This document shows positions 1 to 9,376 of a stretch of DNA of 64,000 nucleotides, piece after piece; the first letter of the stretch is position 1; every line of letters starts with the position of its first letter. The translations under genes and the position numbers were made by a program. Source of the DNA: Farysia itapuensis (taxonomy: Eukaryota > Basidiomycota > Ustilaginomycetes > Ustilaginales > Ustilaginaceae). The notes beneath the pieces were generated by a model. The model did no database searches and was not told the origin of the DNA. It saw nothing but the letters and a program-made list of their open reading frames with translations. Location of the stretch: positions 362,198 to 426,197 of the forward strand of contig JALBYC010000012.1 of NCBI GenBank assembly GCA_023212645.1, written 5' to 3'.

Positions 1-610
1 TGTGGTTACGCCATCTGATGGATGTTTGTTATGATAGGTGGTGGACAGAAAGGAGGGTTCGAGCTGACCTCAAATAACAGCATTTACACCGACATAGCCA
101 GCCAACAGTCTTCAAGATATTCTGCTCAGGAGTTCCGGCTGTCAAGCATTTCCAGATCGGCATTCACATCTGTCGTACTGGTGCACACACTTCGAATTCG
201 GTGTATAACTATGTGCGCTACTGCGCTACACGGATCTGAAAGCTTGGCAAGACTATCTCTTCTATACAACACTGCAGCCTAGGGGGCTGCATGCAAAGCA
301 GCCATCGAAGCGACAGCTGTGTATGACGCAGCAGCTTTGGCAAGCGGCAAGAGTGGTAGATACAAGGTGGGGTAAAATGGGAAGCATGCAGAGTGTGTAT
401 AAGCGACAACAACACCTCGCACCAAAAGTTAAACTTTCAGGGGTTCGCTGTCTCGACGCGTCTCGGGCCGTGTAGCAGCACCCGTCAGCATTAGGTAAGC
501 AGACAGCCCAATGACGTTTATGTGTGTTGACTGCGCCATCCATTGGGGGGACCCTGATAGCCCGGCTCCCCTTTGTCCGACTGTACCACCACTCGATAAA
601 CATTGCAATC
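1..610. other. left-edge noncoding stretch
   Basis: No reading frame here resembles a known family, and the short ORFs on both strands lack good codon structure. A GGTTCGA-like string near position 55 is not accompanied by an A box or cloverleaf, so no tRNA is called. The last 100-150 bases before the ATG at 611 are likely promoter and 5' UTR of the small spliced gene that follows. Confidence 0.5.
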
Positions 611-1051
611 ATGTCAGACAACAGCAACCAGAACAAAGGAGAGGAGCAGTCCTTCACCATCCAGTAAGTCAGAGCTTGTCAGAGTGTCAGGCTGAAGCGA
701 GGCCACCGCTAATGTCTGCAAATACTTCTCCACCCCCACCTTCAGGCCCCACCCTGCTACCAGTAAGTTAGGCTACGTCGGTTGAGCAGCTCAGGTGAAC
801 GCACTGTCCTGACCAGACTGTGTGACGATTTTCAGCTAACGACCCCAACACCGATCCTGCTCTCAACTCGGGTCTTAAGGAGGGTGTCTTTGGTGGCAAG
901 CCTGGCCCTGCCGTCGTTGACGCTTCCTCGCTCGAACAGCCTCTGAGTAAGTACTGTCTCATACACCACCGTGTCAGCATGCACGCTAACTTAGTCCCGT
1001 ACAGGCCGAGAGGAAGTGGCCAAGCGATCTGCCGAGCTCAACAAGGAATAA
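611..1051 (+). CDS. small four-exon hypothetical protein (75 aa)
   Basis: The exons are 611-663, 746-762, 836-946 and 1005-1051. Each intron starts GTAAGT and ends CAG, and the joined frame stays open to TAA at 1049-1051. Exon 2 is a 17-nt microexon. The product is hydrophilic, has no membrane segment, and contains a Gly/Pro-rich stretch (GVFGGKPGPAVVDASS, about residues 39-54) and a charged C-terminus (REEVAKRSAELNKE). I do not recognise the family. The three consistent splice pairs and the preserved frame make it a real gene despite no single exon exceeding 111 nt. Its function is unknown. Confidence 0.72.
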
Positions 1052-1348
1052 AGCGCCCTTCACACCCTCTGGTTTCCCCTACTCTAGTCGCATGCTGAAA
1101 TCAGATCAACCTTGTTCTTCCAATCTCGCGGTAAATCCAAGGACAAAGGGCCACACTGATGTTGTCTGCTGCTCTTTACGCCCATATTTGAACAAAGGGA
1201 ACGTCGGTGTCCACCGGTGGCTCTGCTTATCATCCCTTTGTTATCGCCGTGCGCCCCGTCCTGCCAATCTGAGCCCGAACTGTAGGTATAAGAGAGCGCA
1301 GAATGATCCTAGTTTTGAACAGGTCGATCCCTTCAACGTCGTCGCAAG

Positions 1349-3019
1349 ATGCAGAGCCACAGTGCTTCGCCTGCGTTCAAGCTGCAGCCGGCACCTTGCA
1401 GGCGAGTCCCCAAGGCAGCACCTCCTCTCCCTGTCGATCAAAACGCTTCTCACCGATCTGTACACGTGCTCAAGTCAGTCTTTGAAGATGAAGATGTTCG
1501 GGAGAATGATGTGCAAGAGGGACTGGATGTTGTAACACCTAAAGCTTTGATACGCCATCCAGAAGTCGCATCGCCCACGAGCTTGACCCCTACTCCGAGG
1601 TCCTTCGAGCAAACGTTTGTGCACAAGCTCAAGCTGCAGTCATCTGCGTTCCCCCAACGTACACTCCTGCGAAGCTTGTCGTCTTCGTGTCTTGTCGCTT
1701 CACCTACGTCTCCGGATCAGAAATCGGCGCTACTTCGCAAACGCCTTGGCTGGAGAGGAGGTATCAAGGCCCAGCACGAGATTGCGATCCCCATTTCGCC
1801 CGAAAGCCCCCTTTCGCCAGGCCGCGCTCGGCAGCTCCATACTCCAACGACAGCTGACAGTCTGCATTCCATCACCTTCACCATGCTGAATGGAAGTGGG
1901 ACGTTTGATTCGCCGAACGAGAGCAGCGAGCCGCTCAGTGCGACTCTCAAGGCGCTGGGTGCTAAGCGTCACAGTACAGCTCTTCCTACCGAGACACATG
2001 CTGCGGATCCTTTTGACGGCGAGGCGGTCACAGCTCCACGCAAAGCCTCTTTTTTGCCAAGCTGGGCCCGGTCAGGTAACAACGACGCAAAGCGCGCCCT
2101 GGCACGTGAAGAGGATCGAAACGAAGCACAGGGTTTTCAGACTTTGCTCCTCCCGCGCGATTTCAGAGACGGTATTGTCCACGCAGTAGATGGACTGAAG
2201 GACAAGCCTTCGGTCGTTGTTCGCGATGCTGTGGTTCTGCCTCGCGTCCGTCAGGCCGGGGGTAGTTTTCCTCTGAGTCCCAACGGACATTTGTTCAGCG
2301 GATTTGACGAGGTGCCTATCGCCCCGACTGCCTCTGCCGTATCGACCGCTGACAATGTCTACGTCCTACACCGTCCAGCGATAGCCACTGTACGGTCCAA
2401 TCGCAACAAAGACTACACATCAGGCAAGGTCCATGGCATTGTCAGCGCCCTGTGTGGGAGCGTGCCGAGCATGTCGGATTTTGGGCAGCGAGGAGGAGAA
2501 ACAAGAGCAAGCGATGAACCTACCGGCTGCTCCTCCTCGCGCACCGTCCGGCCGGACGACCACGATCTCAGAGACGGATGGGGGGGTATCTTGACCCGTC
2601 TGAGCTGGTTCCGTGGGCACACCCGCGGACCGCTGGTCTCACCACGTCGGCGTGTTCATTTCGCCGATTCAAGTCCGTCGCAAGGCAATACACTGCCGAA
2701 TGGGTTGAAGAACTTGCTCCTCGTGCCCTCTACCAAGCTCGACGAGTGGGAAGATGTGGACGATACCGCTGAACCAGCCCAAGTTACTACGATGGTGGTA
2801 CCTCCTCGTTTCTGCTTCGCGCAGTCTGACAGGCACGTCTCGCGGTCTTTCTTTGCCTGCAGACGCTCAACTCGAGTCGTCTCGATTGTCGATGAAAAAG
2901 GTGCAACGGCCACAGGTCAAGTACGAGGCATTTGTATAGTCCTTGTTCTGCTCGGTCTGGCGCTCCTCGCCTCCATCATTGCCAACATTGCCCTCTCCAC
3001 CAGAAAGACAGCTCGCTAA
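1349..3019 (+). CDS. hypothetical tail-anchored membrane protein (556 aa)
   Basis: This is a single long frame opened by ATG at 1349. Most of it is Ser/Pro-rich and low in regular structure, with many short SP and TP sites that could be kinase targets. The only clear feature is one C-terminal hydrophobic helix (about residues 528-548, starting CIVLVLLGLALLAS) followed by a short basic tail ending STRKTAR. With no signal peptide, this fits a tail-anchored protein facing the cytosol. I do not recognise a conserved domain. It is tandem to the small gene at 611-1051 and convergent with DIS3, whose stop lies 54 bp away. Confidence 0.7.
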   Translation: MQSHSASPAFKLQPAPCRRVPKAAPPLPVDQNASHRSVHVLKSVFEDEDVRENDVQEGLDVVTPKALIRHPEVASPTSLTPTPRSFEQTFVHKLKLQSSAFPQRTLLRSLSSSCLVASPTSPDQKSALLRKRLGWRGGIKAQHEIAIPISPESPLSPGRARQLHTPTTADSLHSITFTMLNGSGTFDSPNESSEPLSATLKALGAKRHSTALPTETHAADPFDGEAVTAPRKASFLPSWARSGNNDAKRALAREEDRNEAQGFQTLLLPRDFRDGIVHAVDGLKDKPSVVVRDAVVLPRVRQAGGSFPLSPNGHLFSGFDEVPIAPTASAVSTADNVYVLHRPAIATVRSNRNKDYTSGKVHGIVSALCGSVPSMSDFGQRGGETRASDEPTGCSSSRTVRPDDHDLRDGWGGILTRLSWFRGHTRGPLVSPRRRVHFADSSPSQGNTLPNGLKNLLLVPSTKLDEWEDVDDTAEPAQVTTMVVPPRFCFAQSDRHVSRSFFACRRSTRVVSIVDEKGATATGQVRGICIVLVLLGLALLASIIANIALSTRKTAR

Positions 3020-3073
3020 ACCTTCACGCCTCGTATAAACCCCATGTTTTCACATTTCGCAATATGCTATGCT

Positions 3074-6000
3074 CTAATCTATAAGTCGCATTGATACTTT
3101 GCCCCGTTTGGTAGCGCTGTCTTTGACGACACTGATCTGCACTCGACACTGGTCGAAGATGCCGACGTTGAGCTCCTTTTGCAGGCCAGACACGGCGGTG
3201 GGGATCGAGATTTCGTACTTGTCCTGGTCAAAGCCGACTTCCTCCGGGAAGGTGATGAGACCTTCCAGGCCGAACTTGTTGACAAAGACAGCGAGACCGT
3301 TGCGAAAGACGCGGATGATGTAGGCGCTTTCGGTCAGCGTGTGGCTGGCGGTAGACTCGTTGCGCTCGGCAATCGAGAGGCCAACGTAGAACTCGACCGA
3401 CGCCCGACCGGCTTGCTGGGCAGAGCGGTGGCGTTTGTTGACGACTTTGAGCACGTCATCGACAAAGTCCTTGCTATGAAGCGAGGGATGTAACGGTTCG
3501 TAATTGATGGCTGATGCGAGTTGTCGGTGTGCCAACACGTCGGCGTATCGACGAATGGGGGATGTAAAGTGGGTGTACATTCCTGCTGCCAGACCGTAGT
3601 GGCCGAAGGTATCGCGCGCTACACTGCCTGAGCAAAAGTACTCGGCAGACAGCATGCACCGTGTTGCCATGATTCGCACGAGCGTGTTGAACGTGGGCTC
3701 GGTGGCGTCTATGCACTTGTCCAGACTGGCGGCGAGCGCACCGGAGCTAGACACATCGAGCTCCATCCCCCGTCGTTTGAGCAAAATGTCCTGCAACGTT
3801 TCGAAATTAGTGCGCGGTGGCGGCAAGTGTCGACGCAGCACAGCCGTCATGGGGAACACTTCATAGATCCGTTCCGCCACACTCACGTTGGCGAGCAGCA
3901 TGAACTCTTCCACCAACGAGTTGGTCTCGCGCATTTCTTTCTGCTCGACGTCAATCGGTCCTGCTTGCTCGGACGAGTCGAGATGGATACGCACTTCGGG
4001 CGACGCAAGGTTGAGCGCACCTGCATCCATTCGCTTCTGCTTCAACTTTTTCGCCAGTGTATTGAGCAGTCGCACGGATTGGCTGATGTCGTCCTGTTGG
4101 CTTTCGTCATCGTTTCGGATCTGCGCCTCTTCGTACGTGAAGGCAGCTTTGGACGCAATCACCGACTTGTGGAATCGTACATTGACGATTTCAGCCTCGG
4201 GCGTCATTTCCCACACGGCACTGAACGCTAGACGTTCAACATGCGGTCGAAGGGAGCAGAGATTGGTGCCGAGCAAGTGGGGCAACATGTCGATACGCTT
4301 GTCGACCAGATACACGGTAGTACCTCGACTGGCGGCTTCCGAGTCCATCGGGTTATCTGGTCGGACAAAGTAGGAAACATCGGCAATGTGGACGCCAGCC
4401 TCGATATTGCCGTTGGGAAGCTGTTTGGCATGCAGTGCGTCGTCAATGTCCTGACATCCGACTGGGTCGATGGAGCAGATGTTTTCGTGGCGCAGGTCGA
4501 CTCGGTCTCGCCACGCCCGATGTGTCATGTCCTTTGGCGGCACGACCCACGCTTCGCCCTCGACGGGCAGACAGTCGAGGATGGCTTTGCTAAAGGGCCG
4601 GTAGGGCACATCGTGTTCGAGCAGAAGCGATTCCTGCTCGGCCTCTTTGGACTCGGCTTGACCCAGAGCGCGGACAAAGTGTCCGTCCGGATATCGCGAT
4701 GTTGGCCGCCAAGCATCCAGAGCAACGAGGATCTTCTGGCCGATGAGGTCTTTGGACTGACGTGTTCGAATGCGAATCCGGGGCAATTTACGATCTACCG
4801 GCGTGACAAATACCGTCTGCGCACCTAGACCAGACAAGGCCGAGTCATTGACACTGTTGACGTCGACGTGTGCGACGTACGACCGCCAATTGCGGCGGAC
4901 GATACCGACAACGATGCCCGTCGGCTGGGGCTCCCCTTTGGCAGAACGTGCATTGGCAGCTGCATCCGCTTCTTCCTTTCTAGCCAGTCGAGCTTCAGCA
5001 TCATCAAGCTCGTCCTGCTCATTGTCGCCGCTCTCTGCATCGTCGTTTTTCAGCGCGGCGTCGGCGTCAATGACCTCTTCGGTTGCGCACTTCCACTGAT
5101 CTCTGGGCAACATTTGGACAGCGACGACGTCTCCGTCGACAGATCTGTTCATCGACTCACGCCCGACGAGCAAGATAGGTCGGGTAAATGCAGCAGAGCG
5201 AACAGTGGCTTCGAGGTAGTTGTACGGGTTGGCGTTAAAGTAGCCTTGTAGCAGCTTGCCCGATTTGACGCCGGCGGCGACCTGATTGGCAGGTAGATGC
5301 TCAGGGTACAGGACGACGCGCTTCTCGCTGCCGCCCGTACCGGAAACCATGGAACGAGCAGACAACAGGTCGAGCAACTGATCGGCATTGGAAAGACCTT
5401 CGATGTAGTCGCGCACCGACATGGCACGAATATCCGACTGCAAAGCCTTGGTAACATTGTCCTGATCGTCACTGATGAGGAGTACGTCGAGGTTGGCTCG
5501 AGCAGAAGATCCGGGACCGGTGGAGGCCATGAGATGGGTTCGGTACCATTTGGCAGCCGTTCGAATCGCTCTGTCGTTGCGATCGTTGGGTGACTCTTGC
5601 TCGTGCTGCAGTACAGCCGTTTCTTTACCAAAGTCGTTGTAAAACACCCAGAATCGGCGGTCCGGATCTGCAATGAGGTTTTTCAGACGGTTGAAGAGCG
5701 GTAAGCTACGATGTCTGACTTCATCGACAACGGTTTGGAGAACAATGACGTCGGTAAAGCTGGGATTCTCAATCAGGTCCATCTGGTGCAAGAACGCGTT
5801 GGTGTCGAGGATGAGGTAGTGGTTACGGTCTACTTTGCTGTTCTTGAGTCCGTTGGGGTCGAGAAAGATTTTCCTCTGTGCGCCGTTGTGCTCTGCCTCT
5901 TGCTGGTAGGCATTGTGCAGCGGTTGGCACCGCTGACATGCTCGACTGCCACATGCGATATCGTCACGCAGATACCTCTCGCGCAGGATTTTGAGCACCT

Positions 6001-6091
6001 TGCCACGGGCAGTCTTGCGGAAGTACTTGTGCTGTGCCGTGTCCAGCTCTATGCCGGACAAGGGCCGCTTCTGGATCGAGATCTCGACCAT
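3074..6091 (-). CDS. DIS3: exosome 3'-5' exoribonuclease and endonuclease DIS3/RRP44
   Basis: This is the catalytic subunit of the RNA exosome, which degrades and trims nuclear and cytoplasmic RNA from the 3' end. The 1005-residue protein has the family order: a CR3 cysteine cluster (C47, C52, C55), a PIN endonuclease domain (LDTN with D96, acidic E124 downstream), cold-shock and S1-like segments, and the RNB exonuclease core (SIDPVGCQDIDDALH at about 540-554, with the metal-binding aspartates). The length matches yeast Rrp44. The open frame continues upstream to a GTG in a CA repeat, but the first ATG at 6091 gives the expected MVEI-type N-terminus. No intron is needed. It diverges from the phosphatase gene at 6780. 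Confidence 0.95.
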   Translation of the reverse strand: MVEISIQKRPLSGIELDTAQHKYFRKTARGKVLKILRERYLRDDIACGSRACQRCQPLHNAYQQEAEHNGAQRKIFLDPNGLKNSKVDRNHYLILDTNAFLHQMDLIENPSFTDVIVLQTVVDEVRHRSLPLFNRLKNLIADPDRRFWVFYNDFGKETAVLQHEQESPNDRNDRAIRTAAKWYRTHLMASTGPGSSARANLDVLLISDDQDNVTKALQSDIRAMSVRDYIEGLSNADQLLDLLSARSMVSGTGGSEKRVVLYPEHLPANQVAAGVKSGKLLQGYFNANPYNYLEATVRSAAFTRPILLVGRESMNRSVDGDVVAVQMLPRDQWKCATEEVIDADAALKNDDAESGDNEQDELDDAEARLARKEEADAAANARSAKGEPQPTGIVVGIVRRNWRSYVAHVDVNSVNDSALSGLGAQTVFVTPVDRKLPRIRIRTRQSKDLIGQKILVALDAWRPTSRYPDGHFVRALGQAESKEAEQESLLLEHDVPYRPFSKAILDCLPVEGEAWVVPPKDMTHRAWRDRVDLRHENICSIDPVGCQDIDDALHAKQLPNGNIEAGVHIADVSYFVRPDNPMDSEAASRGTTVYLVDKRIDMLPHLLGTNLCSLRPHVERLAFSAVWEMTPEAEIVNVRFHKSVIASKAAFTYEEAQIRNDDESQQDDISQSVRLLNTLAKKLKQKRMDAGALNLASPEVRIHLDSSEQAGPIDVEQKEMRETNSLVEEFMLLANVSVAERIYEVFPMTAVLRRHLPPPRTNFETLQDILLKRRGMELDVSSSGALAASLDKCIDATEPTFNTLVRIMATRCMLSAEYFCSGSVARDTFGHYGLAAGMYTHFTSPIRRYADVLAHRQLASAINYEPLHPSLHSKDFVDDVLKVVNKRHRSAQQAGRASVEFYVGLSIAERNESTASHTLTESAYIIRVFRNGLAVFVNKFGLEGLITFPEEVGFDQDKYEISIPTAVSGLQKELNVGIFDQCRVQISVVKDSATKRGKVSMRLID

Positions 6092-6779
6092 CGTAGCTTG
6101 CGCGGGTCGGTTACCAACACACACACACAGTAGAGGCCAATTGCTGCCTTTTTCTTCTCTGTCAAAAATCGTAAATCCGGAACCCGGAATTCCGCAATTT
6201 ATACTCTAACACGTTATATCACAAGAGCTAAAGAGAGGGCCGGAAGCGGAGAAGGAGGAGGAGGATGTTCAAGAGAGGTGGCGTCTTCGCAGTTGGCCGG
6301 GCTGAGATCGGTGCTCTCACGTCAAGTTGCGAGATGTGTCGGTGGCCGGATGATGGACGCTGTTTGAAAATCGGATGAATAAAATGAATTAAAAATTCAG
6401 AGAGAAAAAACAAAGGGGAGAAAGCCGGATTGATTGGATTCACATGTGCGAGGTCGTACAGTGCCTGGCTTGCACGTCGTACTGCGCCGTACAAAGTGAC
6501 ACAAAGGAATAGAAATATAAAACACAAAAAACGCCACGGTGGCTTGAAACTGTTTGCAGGGGCAAAGAGCGGATATGGGCAGCGTCGGGGAGCGAAGAAG
6601 CGGGGATGATGGTGCGCGTCCGTTCGAATCTCTCTTTAGCTCTCACCTTCATCTCATGTTGGACGCCCAGCCTTCATAACCATACGTCGGCGGCGCACGC
6701 CCTCATCTCGCACACTCGCATCTCCTGTTTTTGTTTTCCCTTTTTCCTTTCCCGTGCCCTTTGTTGACCTTGTAGCACC
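6092..6779. promoter_or_regulatory. divergent intergenic region between DIS3 and the phosphatase gene
   Basis: About 690 bp separate two divergent start codons. A (CA)n tract sits just upstream of the DIS3 ATG, and pyrimidine-rich runs (around 6720-6775) precede the phosphatase ATG, as is common in fungal 5' leaders. No conserved ORF is seen on either strand, so it probably carries both promoters. Confidence 0.5.
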
Positions 6780-9317
6780 ATGCACAGTCCGCCTCCAACA
6801 CCAGGGCCCAGCTCCTTGCAAACATCCACCACACCTCACAATGAGCAGTCCAAGCTGCGTCGCAATAGACGGCCCTCTCGCCTCACCCTAGATGCACCAT
6901 CATCATCATCATCATCATCATCATCGCAACAAGCGGGGATCCTCGACCTAAACTTGCCCCTCGACTCTCGTCCCTCGTTTCCTCCAGCTTCGGAAGCCGC
7001 AAAGAGCCTGTCCAGCACACTCAGAGGCACACCGAGAAGGCGGCCCAGCATGCCGTTCAAGAAGCCGCAACTCGGCCTGAATCTCGACCACATTGCTGAC
7101 CCCGAGAGCGCCAAAGGCAACCATCGTCCACCAGAAGCATATCGCGACCCTTCAGAACACATCTTGAGCGGCAAAGGCAGCACGCTTCAGCATGCACGCA
7201 GTGTCTACTCCCAAGGTCCCGTCGAAATCTTGCCCGGTCTGTTTTTGGGAGACGAGCACAATGCATGCGATAACCAGATGCTCTCCCGTCTCGGCATCAC
7301 CACCATTCTCAACGTCGCAAAGGAGACCGTCCTGCCATTTCAGCTGGAACAGTCTGCGTCGTCGTCGTCGTCGTCTTCCAAATCGCTCGCTCCAGAATGG
7401 GCAGCGACACCACGTCGTCCTGGTTCAGCGGCGCGATCTACCTCCTTGCTCTCCGCCGTACTCCCAGAAGGCGGCGACAGCCTCGAGCAGTATTATACCC
7501 CGCCCACCACCTCCCTCCCCACCTCTGCCGATCTCAAACCCAGCCAGCTCCCATCCCCGCTCGCAGCTATCGGCACGAGTCTGCTGCGAAACACCTCGTC
7601 CACACCCAACCTGCTTACCCACTTTCAGAACAACGGAGGTGGTGTTGCAGCACAGTCGTCGTTGTCGCTCTCGCCCGAACAGCAGCAGGCGGTGGGGGAG
7701 GGTGGCGTGCGGCAGTATACGCCAGAGGATGTGTTGCAGTATCGCTCTGTGCGGCGTCCGAGTTCGTCGTCGTCCGACGATGCTTTTGGCTCGCCGTGCT
7801 CGTCTCGTGCTGCGAGCACTTGCACTTCCGCAACGACCGATCTCTCTCCCCCCTCTGTCGCGCCGAGCCTTGCGAATACAGACCACGCGTTCGACACCTC
7901 GGCCCAACAGCACTGGGTCACCCAGGTCGAGCTGCCGAGCAACGCAATTGCCATCAGAGTACCAGCAAGTCCACACTCCTCTCGACCCAAAGCGATACGC
8001 TACATCAAGCTACCCTGGACGCACGACGAGACCGACCTTTCCACCCCAGATGGCGGGTTCACACAGGGCTGCGCGCTCATTGCAGAAGTGCTAGGGCTCG
8101 ACCCCCACGTCTGGGTCGCTGCGAAAATCCCAGACCATCGGCTCTCGCTTCCCTCGGGCGGCGGCAGTAATCTGGCGCAAATCCAGACGGGCGATCCGGC
8201 TGGGAGAGTGTTGGTGCACTGTCAATGTGGTGTGAGTCGTAGTGCGACGTTGGTGATTGCCTTCGTGATGCAGGCAGCTGCGATGCGGTTTGGCTTCACC
8301 GAGACGCAAGGGCTGATGGGTATGCACGACTGCTACAACATGGTCAAGGAGAAGAGTGCCAGTATTTCGCCCAACATTTCGCTCATCTACCAGCTGGTCG
8401 AGTGGGAGCGACACTTGTCGAACGCTGCGCGCCGACTGCGCGACGCGGAAAGCGCCGACGACAACGCTGCTGCTGCGCACAGACTTCACCCTTCGACAGC
8501 CGCAGGCTGGTCGACCGAGACAATGGACGAAGCGATGTGGAGCAAGATGCGACTCGAGGAGGAGGAGAAGGAGGCAGCCGAGGAAGCACGACGTCGAGAT
8601 CAACGACTGGCAGAAACCAACCGTCTCAACGCCCAACGCAAAGCCAGCGAGGACAACAACACTGATACCAGCCAGGTAGACACGACAAGCTCCTTACTCC
8701 AGCGTCGACGCAAAAAGGCAGCACCCGCACTACAACTGCAGACGACGCCACAGCAGCAGCAGAGTGACACTCCTAAACGCAGACCAGCCGTGTTGCAGCT
8801 CGGATCGGACGCTGCGGTCGAGACACCGTTCCATACGGCCCGTACCGTGCTGCGCAACGACGGAGATGTCGAGATGCACGATGTCGAACCACCGTGTACG
8901 CCGCTGCCCAAAGAGGCGGATGCAGAGCTGCTGGACCCAGCCTGCACGCCTACGGCCAACAAGTCGAGCTCAGGCGAGGCACTGCGCACACCATCCAGTC
9001 TCGCTCCTCCACCGCGCATCGGCTCGCTCTCTGCCTCCCTCAACCCAGCCTTCCACTTTGGCACCTCGACATCACGAAACGGGATCAAGTCTTCCATCCC
9101 ACCCACCACTTCGTCCAACACCCTCTTTGGCGTCACCGCCCTCTCGCAGGAAGAACGTCGCAAACAGCATCGCAGAACCTTCTCCTCCGACTGGCCAAGC
9201 TTACCCCCCACCTCGGCTGCTGCTGCTGCTCCACTACCACCACGTCGTGGTAGCAGATTGGCTGATTCCATCGACCTCCTCTCTGCCGACGACACCAGCG
9301 TCGCTATGGACGAGTGA
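6780..9317 (+). CDS. dual-specificity protein phosphatase (MAPK-phosphatase type)
   Basis: It is predicted to dephosphorylate phosphotyrosine and phosphothreonine on MAP-kinase-like substrates. The 845-residue protein has a DSP fold in two parts. The N-terminal strand-helix unit (VEILPGLFLGDEHNACDN, about 148-165, then GITTILNV) and the active-site loop HCQCGVSRS at 480-488 (nucleophile C481, R487) are separated by about 330 residues. A likely general-acid segment (LPWTHDETD) lies near 410-418. The N-terminus has a poly-Ser tract encoded by a CAT repeat. Beyond about residue 570 the protein is Ser/Thr-rich and probably disordered. Yeast Msg5 and fission-yeast Pmp1 are the family models, but the exact orthologue is not decided here. 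Confidence 0.88.
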   Translation: MHSPPPTPGPSSLQTSTTPHNEQSKLRRNRRPSRLTLDAPSSSSSSSSSQQAGILDLNLPLDSRPSFPPASEAAKSLSSTLRGTPRRRPSMPFKKPQLGLNLDHIADPESAKGNHRPPEAYRDPSEHILSGKGSTLQHARSVYSQGPVEILPGLFLGDEHNACDNQMLSRLGITTILNVAKETVLPFQLEQSASSSSSSSKSLAPEWAATPRRPGSAARSTSLLSAVLPEGGDSLEQYYTPPTTSLPTSADLKPSQLPSPLAAIGTSLLRNTSSTPNLLTHFQNNGGGVAAQSSLSLSPEQQQAVGEGGVRQYTPEDVLQYRSVRRPSSSSSDDAFGSPCSSRAASTCTSATTDLSPPSVAPSLANTDHAFDTSAQQHWVTQVELPSNAIAIRVPASPHSSRPKAIRYIKLPWTHDETDLSTPDGGFTQGCALIAEVLGLDPHVWVAAKIPDHRLSLPSGGGSNLAQIQTGDPAGRVLVHCQCGVSRSATLVIAFVMQAAAMRFGFTETQGLMGMHDCYNMVKEKSASISPNISLIYQLVEWERHLSNAARRLRDAESADDNAAAAHRLHPSTAAGWSTETMDEAMWSKMRLEEEEKEAAEEARRRDQRLAETNRLNAQRKASEDNNTDTSQVDTTSSLLQRRRKKAAPALQLQTTPQQQQSDTPKRRPAVLQLGSDAAVETPFHTARTVLRNDGDVEMHDVEPPCTPLPKEADAELLDPACTPTANKSSSGEALRTPSSLAPPPRIGSLSASLNPAFHFGTSTSRNGIKSSIPPTTSSNTLFGVTALSQEERRKQHRRTFSSDWPSLPPTSAAAAAPLPPRRGSRLADSIDLLSADDTSVAMDE
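6898..6926 (+). repeat. CAT trinucleotide microsatellite in coding sequence
   Basis: About 9.7 uninterrupted copies of CAT are read in the TCA frame and encode the poly-Ser run near residues 40-49 of the phosphatase. The tract is in frame, so gains or losses of whole units would change only the Ser count. Confidence 0.9.
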
Positions 9318-9376
9318 CTTTTTACACACACACATACACACACTAGAGAGCGCAATGCAGATAGCTATATTGATTG

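Noticed and set aside
6610..6640. GTTCGAAT string that resembles a tRNA B box
   Set aside because: No A box at the right distance and no acceptor-stem pairing; similar strings near 55 and 61753 fail the same way.
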